Of a DNA stretch of 64,000 nt, positions 19,007 to 31,503 are shown in pieces. The position numbers were made by a program, and so were the translations under genes. Position 1 is the stretch's first letter, and each line of letters opens with the position of its first letter. Under the pieces are notes generated by a model. It had not been told where the DNA came from, made no database searches, and worked only from the letters and a program-made list of their open reading frames with translations. This DNA is from Bacteroidales bacterium (GTDB taxonomy: Bacteria; Bacteroidota; Bacteroidia; Bacteroidales; G3-4614): NCBI GenBank assembly GCA_015061035.1, contig SUXK01000008.1:1-64000 (forward strand). Reading direction: 5' to 3'.

Positions 19007-19555
19007 CTAACACCCACAACCACTGCAATTGCCATCGCCACAATCGCCACCATGACAACCACTGCAACCACCGCAAGAGTGTTTAGGATTTAACTCCTCT
19101 TCAGTAGCATCTCTAACCAAAAGCACTTCGCCAACAAAGTGTAACTCCTCGCCAGCAAGAGGGTGGTTAAAGTCCATGATAACAGTGTTCTCGCGTACCT
19201 CCAAAACCGAGCCGTTAAAACGGTCACCGTCAGAGTTAATCATTTGGAAAGTTTTACCAGGCACAACGTTCTCTGCGTCAAATTCTCCGTTAGGAGAGAA
19301 AATTTCTTTCGACAACTCTTGAACGCGTTGCTCCTCATACTCTCCAAAAGCATCAGCTGAAGCAATTCTAAAGTCGAATTTATCTCCAGCTTTTAATCCA
19401 GCAACATTATTTTCAAAAGCCTCTAACATTTGGTCAGCACCAAAAATAAACGAAAGAGGACGGTTTTTAGGAACAGTCTCCATAACTTCCTCTTCAACAC
19501 CCACAGTAAGCACATAACATGCTTCAACATATTTACCGTCTTTAATAATATCCAT
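19007..19555 (-). CDS. SlyD-like FKBP-type peptidyl-prolyl isomerase with a Cys-rich metal tail
   Basis: This 182-residue protein has an FKBP domain interrupted by an IF (chaperone) domain: PLSFIFGADQMLEAFE, LKAGDKFDFRI, then VVPGKTFQMI and DFNHPLAGEELHF. The C-terminal 25 residues hold nine cysteines and two histidines in CGGC/CHGGDC/CSGCGC clusters, as in SlyD proteins that bind nickel or zinc. It is a cytoplasmic folding factor and metal carrier. It is a single gene with a possible TAACTTCG -7 box at 19579-19586 (minus). Confidence 0.9.
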   Translation of the reverse strand: MDIIKDGKYVEACYVLTVGVEEEVMETVPKNRPLSFIFGADQMLEAFENNVAGLKAGDKFDFRIASADAFGEYEEQRVQELSKEIFSPNGEFDAENVVPGKTFQMINSDGDRFNGSVLEVRENTVIMDFNHPLAGEELHFVGEVLLVRDATEEELNPKHSCGGCSGCHGGDCGDGNCSGCGC

Positions 19556-19640
19556 AGTTATAAAAATTTATTATGATGCGAAGTTACAAAAAAATAGATT
19601 AATCAGAATATAACCATAAAAACTTTTTTTATATAAGTGA

Positions 19641-19671
19641 TTGTTTATTACCATAAAAAACGCTAACTTTG
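19641..19671 (+). promoter_or_regulatory. Promoter of the rluB-like gene
   Basis: TTG (19641-19643), 20 bases, then TAACTTTG (19664-19671): an ideal Bacteroidetes sigma promoter. It predicts a leader of about 155 bases, which holds a small AAGCC-GTGA-GGCTT hairpin. Confidence 0.75.
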
Positions 19672-19833
19672 CAAAAAATAAATGAACTTTTTGTATTAAA
19701 TATTGTTATATAATCAAACAAGAGACAAAAAGAAGCAAATAAGCCGTGAGGCTTGTAGAGTTACAAAGTTAAAAAATGTCTCGGTATAAACTTATTAGAT
19801 CAGAGACCAACTTAAAAAACAAACTGTAAATTA

Positions 19834-20955
19834 ATGGAAGAGAAAAAGAGATCTCGCCGTCCAAGAATTGGAGAGAGACGAGATGGTTTCGAAGGTTACT
19901 CTTCGGAGAGAGGTTACCGTAAGCCCTACAATGGTGGCCAACAAAAAAGTTCTTATAAATCAGAGCATAGAGGAAATCGCGAAGGTTACTCTTATGGCGA
20001 AGATCAACCAAGAACAGAGTCGAGAAGATACAATTCGTATAGCGAATCAACAAGACATGGCGAAGCACGTTTCAGCAAACGTAACGAAGGCTATCGTAAA
20101 CCCTACAACCCAACAAAGGAGCGACCGGTAGAAGGTAGATTTGGAGCAACAGCACCCAAAAAAGGAAGACCTGCACCAAAACCAAAAGTAAACAAAGCAC
20201 CAGAGCCATTGCTATATAAGGCTCCATTTAGTCCCGATGAGCCAATACGCCTAAACAAATATCTATCAACAGCAGGAGTATGTTCACGCCGAGAGGCCGA
20301 TGAGATGATACAGCGAGGCGAAGTAAAGGTAAACGGAGTGAAAATAACAGAACTCGGAACTAAAATACTCTTTGGCGATGTAGTAACCATAAAAGACAAA
20401 GTGGTAACTCCCGAGCATAAAGTATATGTATTACTGAACAAACCTAAAAACTGTGTAACAACAATGAGCGATCCCGAAGGTCGTCTAACAGTAATGGATA
20501 TAATCAGTAAGGCATGTCCCGAGAGAATATTCCCCGTTGGGCGTCTCGACCGTAATACAACAGGAGTCCTTCTATTAACAAACGATGGAGAGTTAGCCTC
20601 AAAGTTAACGCATCCTCAATATGTAAAGAAGAAAATCTATTACGTATGCACCGATAAGGATGTGACCGAGGAAGATATGCAACGCATAGCCGATGGCATA
20701 GAGTTGAGCGATGGTCCAATACATGCCGATGCTATAAGTTACGCCACCGAAACAGACAAAGACCAGATAGGAATTGAGATACACTCAGGACGCAACCGTA
20801 TCATTCGCCGTATATTTGAGTCGTTAGGATACAAAGTAAAAAAACTCGACCGAGTATATTTTGCAGGACTAACAAAAAAAGACCTGCCTCGCGGTCGTTG
20901 GCGTTACCTGACAAAAGAGGAGGTAAATATGCTACACATGGGAGCATTTGAGTAG
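19834..20955 (+). CDS. Ribosomal large-subunit pseudouridine synthase (RluB/RsuA family) with a long basic N-terminal extension
   Basis: Residues 1-110 are low complexity and rich in Arg, Gly, Tyr and Ser, probably disordered and RNA-binding. An S4 domain follows (IRLNKYLSTAGVCSRREADEMI) and then the pseudouridine synthase domain with the catalytic motif GRLDRNTTGVLLLTNDG. The product is 373 residues, against about 240-290 for a core enzyme. It isomerises uridine in rRNA. Similar R/G-rich extensions are common in Bacteroidetes homologues. asnS follows after 37 bases. Confidence 0.9.
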   Translation: MEEKKRSRRPRIGERRDGFEGYSSERGYRKPYNGGQQKSSYKSEHRGNREGYSYGEDQPRTESRRYNSYSESTRHGEARFSKRNEGYRKPYNPTKERPVEGRFGATAPKKGRPAPKPKVNKAPEPLLYKAPFSPDEPIRLNKYLSTAGVCSRREADEMIQRGEVKVNGVKITELGTKILFGDVVTIKDKVVTPEHKVYVLLNKPKNCVTTMSDPEGRLTVMDIISKACPERIFPVGRLDRNTTGVLLLTNDGELASKLTHPQYVKKKIYYVCTDKDVTEEDMQRIADGIELSDGPIHADAISYATETDKDQIGIEIHSGRNRIIRRIFESLGYKVKKLDRVYFAGLTKKDLPRGRWRYLTKEEVNMLHMGAFE

Positions 20956-20992
20956 TTAAATAATCACAAGAGAAATATATAAAACTAATAAT

Positions 20993-22390
20993 ATGAAAAG
21001 AATTAGAATAGCAGACCTTTTTACACAAAAGCCCATAGGAGAGGTAGTAAATGTAAAAGGTTGGGTGAGAACAAAACGCGGAAACAAACAAGTAGCGTTT
21101 ATAGCACTTAACGATGGAACAACCATAAAAAACATACAAGTAGTGGTTGATCTTGCAACAGCCGATGAGGAGCAGATGAAAACTATCACAACAGGAGCAT
21201 GTTTGTCGGTAGTAGGAGAATTAGTAGCATCTCAAGGAGGTGGACAAGAGATTGAAATTCAATGCAAAGAGATTGAGGTTTACGGAACAGCCGATCCTCA
21301 AACATATCCTCTACAAAAGAAGGGACACTCTATGGAGTATTTACGTGAGGTAGCCCATTTGCGTCCACGTACCAATACATTTGGAGCAGTGTTCCGCATA
21401 CGCCACAATATGGCAATGGCTATACATAACTTCTTCCATGAGAGAGGATTTTACTACTTCCACACACCGTTGATTACAGCATCAGACTGCGAAGGAGCAG
21501 GACAAATGTTCCAAGTAACAACAATGAACCTGTACGATTTAAAGAAGGATGAAAACGGCTCAATAATCTACGACAACGACTTTTTCGGGCGTCAAGCATC
21601 ACTAACCGTATCAGGACAATTAGAAGCAGAGTTGGCAGCCATGGCACTTGGAGCAGTATATACATTTGGCCCCACATTCCGTGCCGAGAACTCAAACACT
21701 CCACGCCACTTGGCTGAGTTCTGGATGATAGAGCCTGAGGTAGCCTTCAACGAGATAGAAGATAATATGGAGTTGGCAGAAGACTTCATAAAATATTGTG
21801 TACGTTGGGCATTAGACAACTGTGCCGATGATCTGCAATTCCTAAACGACATGTTTGACAAAGAGTTACTTACTCGCCTACGCTCAGTAATAGACGTAGA
21901 GTTTAAACGTCTAACATACACAGAGGGAATCTCAATATTAGAAGAAGCAGTAGCAAAAGGCAAGAAATTTGAATTCCCTGTATTCTGGGGAGCAGACCTT
22001 GCAGCCGAGCATGAGCGATACCTTGTAGAAGAGTATTTCAAACGCCCAGTAATCCTGACCGACTATCCTAAGGAGATAAAATCGTTCTACATGAAACAGA
22101 ACGATGATGGCAAGACAGTACGAGCAATGGACATTCTCTTCCCAAAAATAGGAGAAATCATAGGAGGTTCACAACGTGAGGAGAGTTACGAAAAACTTGC
22201 AAAACGAGCAAACGAGATGGGTGTTCCCGAAAAAGATATATGGTGGTACTTGGACACACGCCGTTTTGGAACTGCTCCACACTCAGGCTTTGGTTTAGGT
22301 TTTGAACGTCTGCTATTGTTTGTAACAGGAATGAGCAACATACGTGACGTAATACCATTCCCACGTACACCACGCAATGCTGAGTTTTAA
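20993..22390 (+). CDS. asnS: Asparaginyl-tRNA synthetase
   Basis: This 465-residue class IIb synthetase has an N-terminal OB-fold anticodon-binding domain ([22 protein letters not shown]). The class II motifs are present: motif 2 ([23 protein letters not shown]) and motif 3 ([15 protein letters not shown]). These segments match AsnRS more than AspRS. It charges tRNA-Asn in the cytoplasm. It is probably co-transcribed with rluB and is ended by a strong terminator at 22442. Confidence 0.95.
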   Translation: MKRIRIADLFTQKPIGEVVNVKGWVRTKRGNKQVAFIALNDGTTIKNIQVVVDLATADEEQMKTITTGACLSVVGELVASQGGGQEIEIQCKEIEVYGTADPQTYPLQKKGHSMEYLREVAHLRPRTNTFGAVFRIRHNMAMAIHNFFHERGFYYFHTPLITASDCEGAGQMFQVTTMNLYDLKKDENGSIIYDNDFFGRQASLTVSGQLEAELAAMALGAVYTFGPTFRAENSNTPRHLAEFWMIEPEVAFNEIEDNMELAEDFIKYCVRWALDNCADDLQFLNDMFDKELLTRLRSVIDVEFKRLTYTEGISILEEAVAKGKKFEFPVFWGADLAAEHERYLVEEYFKRPVILTDYPKEIKSFYMKQNDDGKTVRAMDILFPKIGEIIGGSQREESYEKLAKRANEMGVPEKDIWWYLDTRRFGTAPHSGFGLGFERLLLFVTGMSNIRDVIPFPRTPRNAEF

Positions 22391-22441
22391 AAGAAAACTA
22401 TATAAGATAGTAGTAAATTAGCATTTATTCTACAAATATAA

Positions 22442-22475
22442 GAGACCAGAGCAAAAGTTTTTTTGCTCTGGTCTC
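22442..22475 (+). terminator. asnS terminator
   Basis: A perfect 15-base stem (GAGACCAGAGCAAAA at 22442-22456 with TTTTGCTCTGGTCTC at 22461-22475) with a four-base loop. Confidence 0.88.
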
Positions 22476-22577
22476 CTGCTTTTGATGCACTATCAGGCAA
22501 AAATGGTTAGATATTTATTATCCCTCCGACTTACAGCCTCCTCTCCTAACCATGTAAGGGGGTTGTGGATACAACAA

Positions 22578-22617
22578 AAGAGGCTGTGTCAAAATACAAT
22601 TTTTGGCTCAGCCTCTT
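22578..22617. repeat. AAGAGGCTG hairpin element, copy 1
   Basis: AAGAGGCTG (22578-22586) pairs with CAGCCTCTT (22609-22617). A near-identical hairpin occurs at 59877-59918, also downstream of a plus-strand gene. GAGGCTGTGTCAAAA-like words recall ends of Bacteroides insertion sequences (from memory), but no transposase is present. Confidence 0.65.
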
Positions 22618-22623
22618 AAGGTT

Positions 22624-22735
22624 TGTCAGAATTGATAAAATACAAGGCGTTGAAATTTAGGGCGATAGGAGTGTACGTAGGTACATAACTGAGTCCTAAT
22701 ATTGAAAACAACACAGTAGTTTGTCAATTATGACA
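22624..22735. mobile_element. 112-bp palindromic MITE- or REP-like element
   Basis: The ends form an imperfect inverted repeat matching at 17 of 20 positions (TGTCAGAATTGAtAAA against TGTCATAATTGAcAAA). The centre is a small stem GTAC-GTAG-GTAC. It has no coding capacity. Its start (TTGTCAGAAT), size and nested-hairpin design match the tandem elements at 62695-63260. It fills the gap between asnS and bcp. Confidence 0.6.
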
Positions 22736-22817
22736 CACCGCCTTTCCTGCTTATAATACTCTTTTACTTAATCAGAGGAAGTTTTGTTCCTACTCTCGTT
22801 CCACTAATAACCTCTAT

Positions 22818-23267
22818 CTAAATATCTAAAATCTGATTAGCAGCATCAGAGGTTTTTACCTTCTCTATGATTCGCTCTATTGTTGCACTATCGGCATCAA
22901 TAATAAATGTTTGGCGAAGTGTTCCCATATAGGTACGTCCATAGAGTTTTTTCTCTGCCCACACACCAAAAAGTTGTTGTAGGGTGGTTTCTGTATCGGC
23001 AATTAGAGGAAATGGCAAAGAGTGTTTGGCAATAAATCCTTGATGCGATTTTGCACTATCTTTACTCACTCCAATAACTGCATATCCTTTTGATTGTAGT
23101 TGAGAATACCCATCACGAAGTGAACACGCCTCTACGGTACACCCCGAAGTGTTATCTTTGGGATAGAAGTAGAGCGCTATTTTTTTTCCTGAGTAGTTGC
23201 TTACTCGTACCTCTTTACCCTCCTGATCTAAGCCCAAGAGGTCAGGTACTTTATCTCCTATATTCAT
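22818..23267 (-). CDS. bcp: Thioredoxin-dependent thiol peroxidase (peroxiredoxin Q/BCP)
   Basis: This 149-residue protein has the peroxiredoxin motif YFYPKDNTSGCTVEACSLRD. The peroxidatic Cys is followed five residues later by a second Cys, as in alpha-type BCP. It reduces peroxides in the cytoplasm. Its start overlaps closely with the upstream gene (2-base gap), which makes it the last gene of the GH2-GH92-dehydrogenase set. Confidence 0.93.
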   Translation of the reverse strand: MNIGDKVPDLLGLDQEGKEVRVSNYSGKKIALYFYPKDNTSGCTVEACSLRDGYSQLQSKGYAVIGVSKDSAKSHQGFIAKHSLPFPLIADTETTLQQLFGVWAEKKLYGRTYMGTLRQTFIIDADSATIERIIEKVKTSDAANQILDI

Positions 23268-23269
23268 TA

Positions 23270-24466
23270 TTACAACTCCAAGTCAACGTTAAATAGTTCG
23301 TGCCAAGGTAATCCTTGCTCGTTAAGTTCTTTCATGAATGGATCAGGATTAAACTCCTCAACGTTCCATACTCCGGGTTTACGCCACTCTCCTTTTAGGA
23401 ACATTTTTGCACCAATCATTGCAGGTACTCCTGTTGTGTAACTTACACCTTGCGCACCAGTCTCACGATATGCCTCCTCGTGGCTACAGTTGTTGTAAAC
23501 GTAGTATGTAATCTCTTTTCCTTCTTTATCAAGTCCTTTAATACGACAACCTATTGATGTTTGTCCTGTGTAGTTCTCTCCAAGATCTCCCGGATTTGGC
23601 AACACTGCTTTTAGGAATTGGATAGGAACAATCTCTACTCCGTTATACATTATTGGCTTAATGCTATCCATTCCTATGTTTTGAATAACGCGTAGGTGTG
23701 TTAGATACTCTTGTCCGAATGTCATCCAGAAGCGCGCACGTTTAATTGATGGGAAGTTCTTAACCAAACTCTCTAACTCTTCATGGTACATCAAATATGA
23801 CTCTCTTGGTCCTACCTCGGGGTAGTTCAATGGTTGGTGTACCGATAGAGGATCGGTCTCTTTCCACTCTCCATTCTCATAAAACTTACCACGTTGAGTA
23901 ATCTCTCGGATATTGATTTCGGGGTTAAAGTTTGTTGCAAATGCTTTGTGGTGATCTCCTGCATTGCAATCTACAATGTCAAGATATTGTATCTCACTAA
24001 AGTGATGTTTGGCAGCGTACGCAGTATAAACTCCTGTTACTCCTGGGTCAAATCCACATCCAAGAATTGCAGTAAGTCCTGCCTCCTCAAAACGTTGTTT
24101 ATATGCCCATTGCCAACTATATTGATATTTAGCCTCATCCAATGGCTCATAGTTTGCTGTGTCTAAGTAACTTACTCCATACTCTAAACAAGCATCCATG
24201 ATTGTCAGGTCTTGGTATGGAAGTGCCAAGTTAACTACCAATTCGGGTTTAAACTCTTTAAATAGTGCAACCAATTCCGAAACGTTATCGGCATTTACTT
24301 GAGCGGTTTGAATCTTAATGTTTTTGATATCTTCCGCTATTTTGTCGCATTTGCTTTTGGTGCGGCTTGCCAACATAATATCGGTAAACACATCGGCATT
24401 CATTGCCATTTTTTTAACTGCTACGGTGCTGACACCGCCTGCTCCAATAACTAATACTCTTGCCAT
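23270..24466 (-). CDS. Saccharopine dehydrogenase family enzyme, probably carboxynorspermidine synthase
   Basis: This 398-residue protein opens with a Rossmann motif (VLVIGAGGVSTVAVKKMA). The length and features such as GCGFDPGVTGVYTAYA, VDCNAGDHHKAFATNFNPEINIREI and the C-terminal QGLPWHELFNVDLEL agree with the bacterial carboxy(nor)spermidine dehydrogenase group. That group makes carboxyspermidine from putrescine and aspartate semialdehyde in the alternative spermidine pathway. The partner decarboxylase is not in the window. A lysine-pathway role is less likely at this length. Confidence 0.8.
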   Translation of the reverse strand: MARVLVIGAGGVSTVAVKKMAMNADVFTDIMLASRTKSKCDKIAEDIKNIKIQTAQVNADNVSELVALFKEFKPELVVNLALPYQDLTIMDACLEYGVSYLDTANYEPLDEAKYQYSWQWAYKQRFEEAGLTAILGCGFDPGVTGVYTAYAAKHHFSEIQYLDIVDCNAGDHHKAFATNFNPEINIREITQRGKFYENGEWKETDPLSVHQPLNYPEVGPRESYLMYHEELESLVKNFPSIKRARFWMTFGQEYLTHLRVIQNIGMDSIKPIMYNGVEIVPIQFLKAVLPNPGDLGENYTGQTSIGCRIKGLDKEGKEITYYVYNNCSHEEAYRETGAQGVSYTTGVPAMIGAKMFLKGEWRKPGVWNVEEFNPDPFMKELNEQGLPWHELFNVDLEL

Positions 24467-24511
24467 TGCAATAGGTTTTAAATTTTTGGTTAGTAAATAT
24501 TTTATTTTCTA

Positions 24512-26755
24512 TTATTTGTTATCTGTCATTTCAATTTCCAGTGTACCTCCGTTCATAATATCGGAATAGTTGATGAAAGGCGATACCAACTCTTCGCCAT
24601 TAAGTTTCATACTCTTAATGTATTTGTTTGCGCGAGAGTTATTTATTGTTTTAATTATAAATGTCTTATCCTCAGGAAGGCTTACTGTGGCTTGGTCAAA
24701 TATTGGACGACCAATTGAAAATACTGGATTTCCCGGTGCAACTTGATATATTCCCATACTATTTAGTATGTACCATGCCGACATCTGTCCACAATCTTCG
24801 TTACCTGCTATACCATCGGGATCTAAACGATATTGTGAGTAGATGATACTATCCAACATTGCTTGAGTTTTTTGAGGCTCTCCTACATAGTTGTATAGGT
24901 GTGCAATGTGATGACTTGGCTCATTTCCATGTGCATACAAACCAATTAGACCTGTAATATCTGCTGAAACATCTTCTCCTTGTATTCCATTGGGATTGAA
25001 GAACAACGAGTCTAATTGAGTGATGAATTGCTCTTTACCGCCCATCAACTCAACCAATCCTTCAACATCGTGTGGCACAAACCATGTCCATTGCCAAGCA
25101 ATACCTTCACAGTAGTCATCATCGCGGTGTTTTGAAGCATATGGATTGAATGGTGTACGCCACTCCCCTTTTGAATCTTTTCCGCGCATCATCTTTGTTG
25201 AAGCATCAAAATAATTTTGATAATATTTACCCTTTTGTGCAAACTCGGCTGCCTCTTCGTCTTTATCTAAGGCATCGGCAAATACTGATATACACCAATC
25301 GTCATAGGCATACTCCAAGGCTTTCGCTACTGACTCTCCCTCCTTGTCGCAAGGGACATAACCTAAAGCATCTTTATATATTTTTGATACTGGCTGAATG
25401 TATGGTATAAATGCACGAGGAACTATTATGTTTGAAGTGTCGCCATTCGAAGATTTTAAGCATCCCTCAAATGCTGCCTCTACATCAAAATCTCTACATC
25501 CTTTAATGTAAGCATCTGTAATAACCGAAACGGCATTGTAACCAATCATTGTTCCAGTGTAGTTTGATGCCAACTCCCACATAGGTAACAACCCGCCCTC
25601 TTTGTATTTCTCTACCAAAGTATTTACAAAGTCAGCATTGCGGTCAGGGTCAATGATTGTCATCATTGGGTGATATGCTCTAAAGGTATCCCAAAGTGAG
25701 AATATTGTATACATTGGACGCTCCGATGTACGAGTAACGTGATCCATACCTAAATAACGGCCATCAACGTCAGAAGCCATATTGGGACATAACGATGTGC
25801 GATACATTGCTGTATAGAATATCTCTTTATCGGTTTGGTTAGAGGTTTCTACTTCTACTCTGCTTAGTACTCTGTTCCACTCTTTGCGAGTTGCTTTATA
25901 AGTTGCATCAAAATCAAAATCGGGAATCTCTGCCAATAGGTTCTTCTTTGCACCTTCTGTATCAACAAACGATAGTGCAATCTTCAAATATAAAGGTGTA
26001 TCCTTTTGTGTTTTGAAATTTAGTAACGCTTTAAGGCGTGGTTTTTCAACACCCTCTCTTGTTACAGTATCTTTAATTATAGTGTATGTAAAAGGTTGCG
26101 ATGTTTCAGCATAGAAGTTTACAGCCTGCTCCCACGCCCAACCTTTAGTTTGTTTAGTACCACAAATGGCATTGTCACCAACTACCTGAAGGTCAAGGAC
26201 ATCGTTACGTTGGTCGCCAAACACCGAAAGGCTGTAGTCCATATCCAAAAGGATTGTTGCACTATCTGTATCGGGGAATGTGAAACGATATATTGCTGCT
26301 CTTTGAGTTGCTGTAAGTTCTGTTAAAATGTTGTGTTTTTCTAACATTACAGAGTAGTAACCTGGTTCAGCAACCTCTTGTTCATGTGAGAATGTAGAAC
26401 AGTAAGGCATCTCTTGTGATTTCTCTCCCTCTTTATCCAACTTTTGAGGAGTACCAATCATTGGCATAATAAGGATATCACCATAATCGCCACAACCAGT
26501 ACCGCTTAGATGGTTGTGTGAGAAACCATTAATTGTGGTATCTGAATAGTGATAACCTGCACAAGCATCCCATTGATACATTCTGGTATCGGGACTTGCC
26601 TGAATCATTGGATATGGAGCAACTGCTCCGGGATAAACGTGTCCGTGTCCGCCTGTTCCTACAAACGGATTAACGAAAGCAGCATAATCAACCTCTTGTT
26701 TTGCACACCCTGTCAATAACAATAGTGCGGGTAGTGCTAATTTTAATATTTTCAT
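24512..26755 (-). CDS. Glycoside hydrolase family 92 alpha-mannosidase, lipoprotein
   Basis: This 747-residue protein has a lipoprotein signal (LLLTGCAKQ, Cys18). GH92 signatures are present: NPFVGTGGHGHVYPGA at the start, FSHNHLSGTGCGDYGDI, FSLWDTFRAYHPMMTI, YCEGIAWQWTWFVPHD and the C-terminal GNEDCGQMSAWYI. GH92 enzymes are calcium-dependent exo-mannosidases acting mostly on alpha-1,2-, 1,3- or 1,6-linked mannose of N-glycans. It probably works in the periplasm or on the cell surface. It lies 52 bases after the GH2 gene. Confidence 0.93.
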   Translation of the reverse strand: MKILKLALPALLLLTGCAKQEVDYAAFVNPFVGTGGHGHVYPGAVAPYPMIQASPDTRMYQWDACAGYHYSDTTINGFSHNHLSGTGCGDYGDILIMPMIGTPQKLDKEGEKSQEMPYCSTFSHEQEVAEPGYYSVMLEKHNILTELTATQRAAIYRFTFPDTDSATILLDMDYSLSVFGDQRNDVLDLQVVGDNAICGTKQTKGWAWEQAVNFYAETSQPFTYTIIKDTVTREGVEKPRLKALLNFKTQKDTPLYLKIALSFVDTEGAKKNLLAEIPDFDFDATYKATRKEWNRVLSRVEVETSNQTDKEIFYTAMYRTSLCPNMASDVDGRYLGMDHVTRTSERPMYTIFSLWDTFRAYHPMMTIIDPDRNADFVNTLVEKYKEGGLLPMWELASNYTGTMIGYNAVSVITDAYIKGCRDFDVEAAFEGCLKSSNGDTSNIIVPRAFIPYIQPVSKIYKDALGYVPCDKEGESVAKALEYAYDDWCISVFADALDKDEEAAEFAQKGKYYQNYFDASTKMMRGKDSKGEWRTPFNPYASKHRDDDYCEGIAWQWTWFVPHDVEGLVELMGGKEQFITQLDSLFFNPNGIQGEDVSADITGLIGLYAHGNEPSHHIAHLYNYVGEPQKTQAMLDSIIYSQYRLDPDGIAGNEDCGQMSAWYILNSMGIYQVAPGNPVFSIGRPIFDQATVSLPEDKTFIIKTINNSRANKYIKSMKLNGEELVSPFINYSDIMNGGTLEIEMTDNK

Positions 26756-26807
26756 ATCTTTTTTTTTATTTTCAACAACTAATTAGACTAATTGGTATAA
26801 GTTACTT

Positions 26808-30002
<3,195 letters not shown>

Positions 30003-30126
30003 CTATATTTTTTTATTCTCTTGCTTATTTGCGAGTTATTGCATTGCTTATTAAATATATAATTGATATACAAGAATATAACTATATAAATTTCTTAACA
30101 TTACAAGAACGCAATTCTCCACTTTA

Positions 30127-30157
30127 CAAAGTTAATGTAAATTGTGGTAAAATGCAA
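30127..30157 (-). promoter_or_regulatory. Promoter of the GH2-GH92 operon
   Basis: On the minus strand: TTG (30157-30155), 20 bases, TAACTTTG (30134-30127). The start codon is about 125 bases downstream. The rest of 29997-30368 is AT-rich spacer in which I see no gene. Confidence 0.72.
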
Positions 30158-30368
30158 TTATTTTGATTGTTAGTTTTTCAACTAACAAAGGCTATAAAAT
30201 AATTAAGATGAATAGGATAACTACGAAAGCGATACAATAAGATTTATATGTTTTTTTGAACATTAAAAGAAAGCACTCTTTTGATGCACTTCTCTTTGGA
30301 CAGAGCGTACTCCCACCCTATTTTCCTATCTTTAACGGAGGGAACAGATTTATATCTACTCTTCTCTC

Positions 30369-31415
30369 CTATTTTAAAATACCTCCGCCAATTACGCGAT
30401 TGCCAATATAGAAGACTGCTGATTGTCCTGGGGCTACGGCAGAGGCGGCATCTGTTAGAGTAACTTTTAACCCATTCTCTTCTTGTGTTACTGATGCCAC
30501 TCTATATGGTGTGCCTCTGTATCTTATTCGCACTACTAAATCGGGCGATGTAAGGAGTGTTTCATCTACTATTTTACAGTCAGTGAGGGTTAGTGTACTA
30601 CATAAAAGATCCTCCTCTTTACCGAGTTTTACTGTATTTTTTAAGGGGTTTATCTTTATAACGTATGCTGGGTGACCGAGTGCTATTTCAAGGCCTTTGC
30701 GTTGTCCGATAGTATAGAATGGATAACCTTTGTGTTGTCCTAAGCGTTTACCGAGTTTATCTACAAAGAAACCTCCCGAGTATTGTTCGTCTATTCCCTC
30801 TACATTTTGGCGCAAGAATGTGCGGTAGTCTTTTTCAATGAAACATATCTCCATACTCTCGCTCTTGTTGGCACTACTCTCAAAACCTCGCTCCCGCATC
30901 ATCTGTTTTACGTCACTCTTTATCATTCGCCCAAGCGGAAAGAGTGTTTGGGATAGTTGCTCTTGTGTCAATCCCCAAAGAAAGTAGGATTGGTCTTTTG
31001 TTCCGTCTCCTCCCTCTTCAATAAAGTATTTTCCGTTCTCTTCAATAATATTTACATAGTGTCCTGTTGCTATCTTAGAGCATCCATGTCTGAGAGCACA
31101 CTCAAGGAGTGCTTTCCACTTGAAGTTTGGATTGCACATTACACATGGGTTGGGTGTTCTGCCTCGCATATACTCATCAATGAACGATGCAATTACTCCC
31201 TCTCTGAACTCTTTGCGTATATCTATGATATGGTGTTCTATACCTAAACGGTTGGCTAATTGTCGGGCATCGGTTATAAAGGGTGGCTCCTCCTCGCTAC
31301 TCCACATGTGTAGTGTTGCCCCCACTACTTCGTATCCTTGTTCTTGAAGTAATAGGCACACTGCGGAACTATCTACTCCGCCACTCATTCCTACCAATAC
31401 TCGTTGTTTATTCAT
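30369..31415 (-). CDS. mnmA: tRNA-specific 2-thiouridylase
   Basis: This 348-residue protein has the PP-loop SGGVDSSAVCLLLQEQG, the catalytic Cys pair (TPNPCVMCNPNFK and ESMEICFIE) and the tRNA-binding segment GTKDQSYFLWGL. MnmA adds sulfur to U34 of tRNAs for Lys, Glu and Gln. It lies 88 bases after the MalY-like gene and may share its transcript. Confidence 0.95.
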   Translation of the reverse strand: MNKQRVLVGMSGGVDSSAVCLLLQEQGYEVVGATLHMWSSEEEPPFITDARQLANRLGIEHHIIDIRKEFREGVIASFIDEYMRGRTPNPCVMCNPNFKWKALLECALRHGCSKIATGHYVNIIEENGKYFIEEGGDGTKDQSYFLWGLTQEQLSQTLFPLGRMIKSDVKQMMRERGFESSANKSESMEICFIEKDYRTFLRQNVEGIDEQYSGGFFVDKLGKRLGQHKGYPFYTIGQRKGLEIALGHPAYVIKINPLKNTVKLGKEEDLLCSTLTLTDCKIVDETLLTSPDLVVRIRYRGTPYRVASVTQEENGLKVTLTDAASAVAPGQSAVFYIGNRVIGGGILK

Positions 31416-31503
31416 TTTTGAGAATAAAGTATTTTAGATTATTATGAACCTTAAGGATGTTAAGGTATTGCAAAATATTCTTCTAACAAACAACTAACAG
31501 TTT

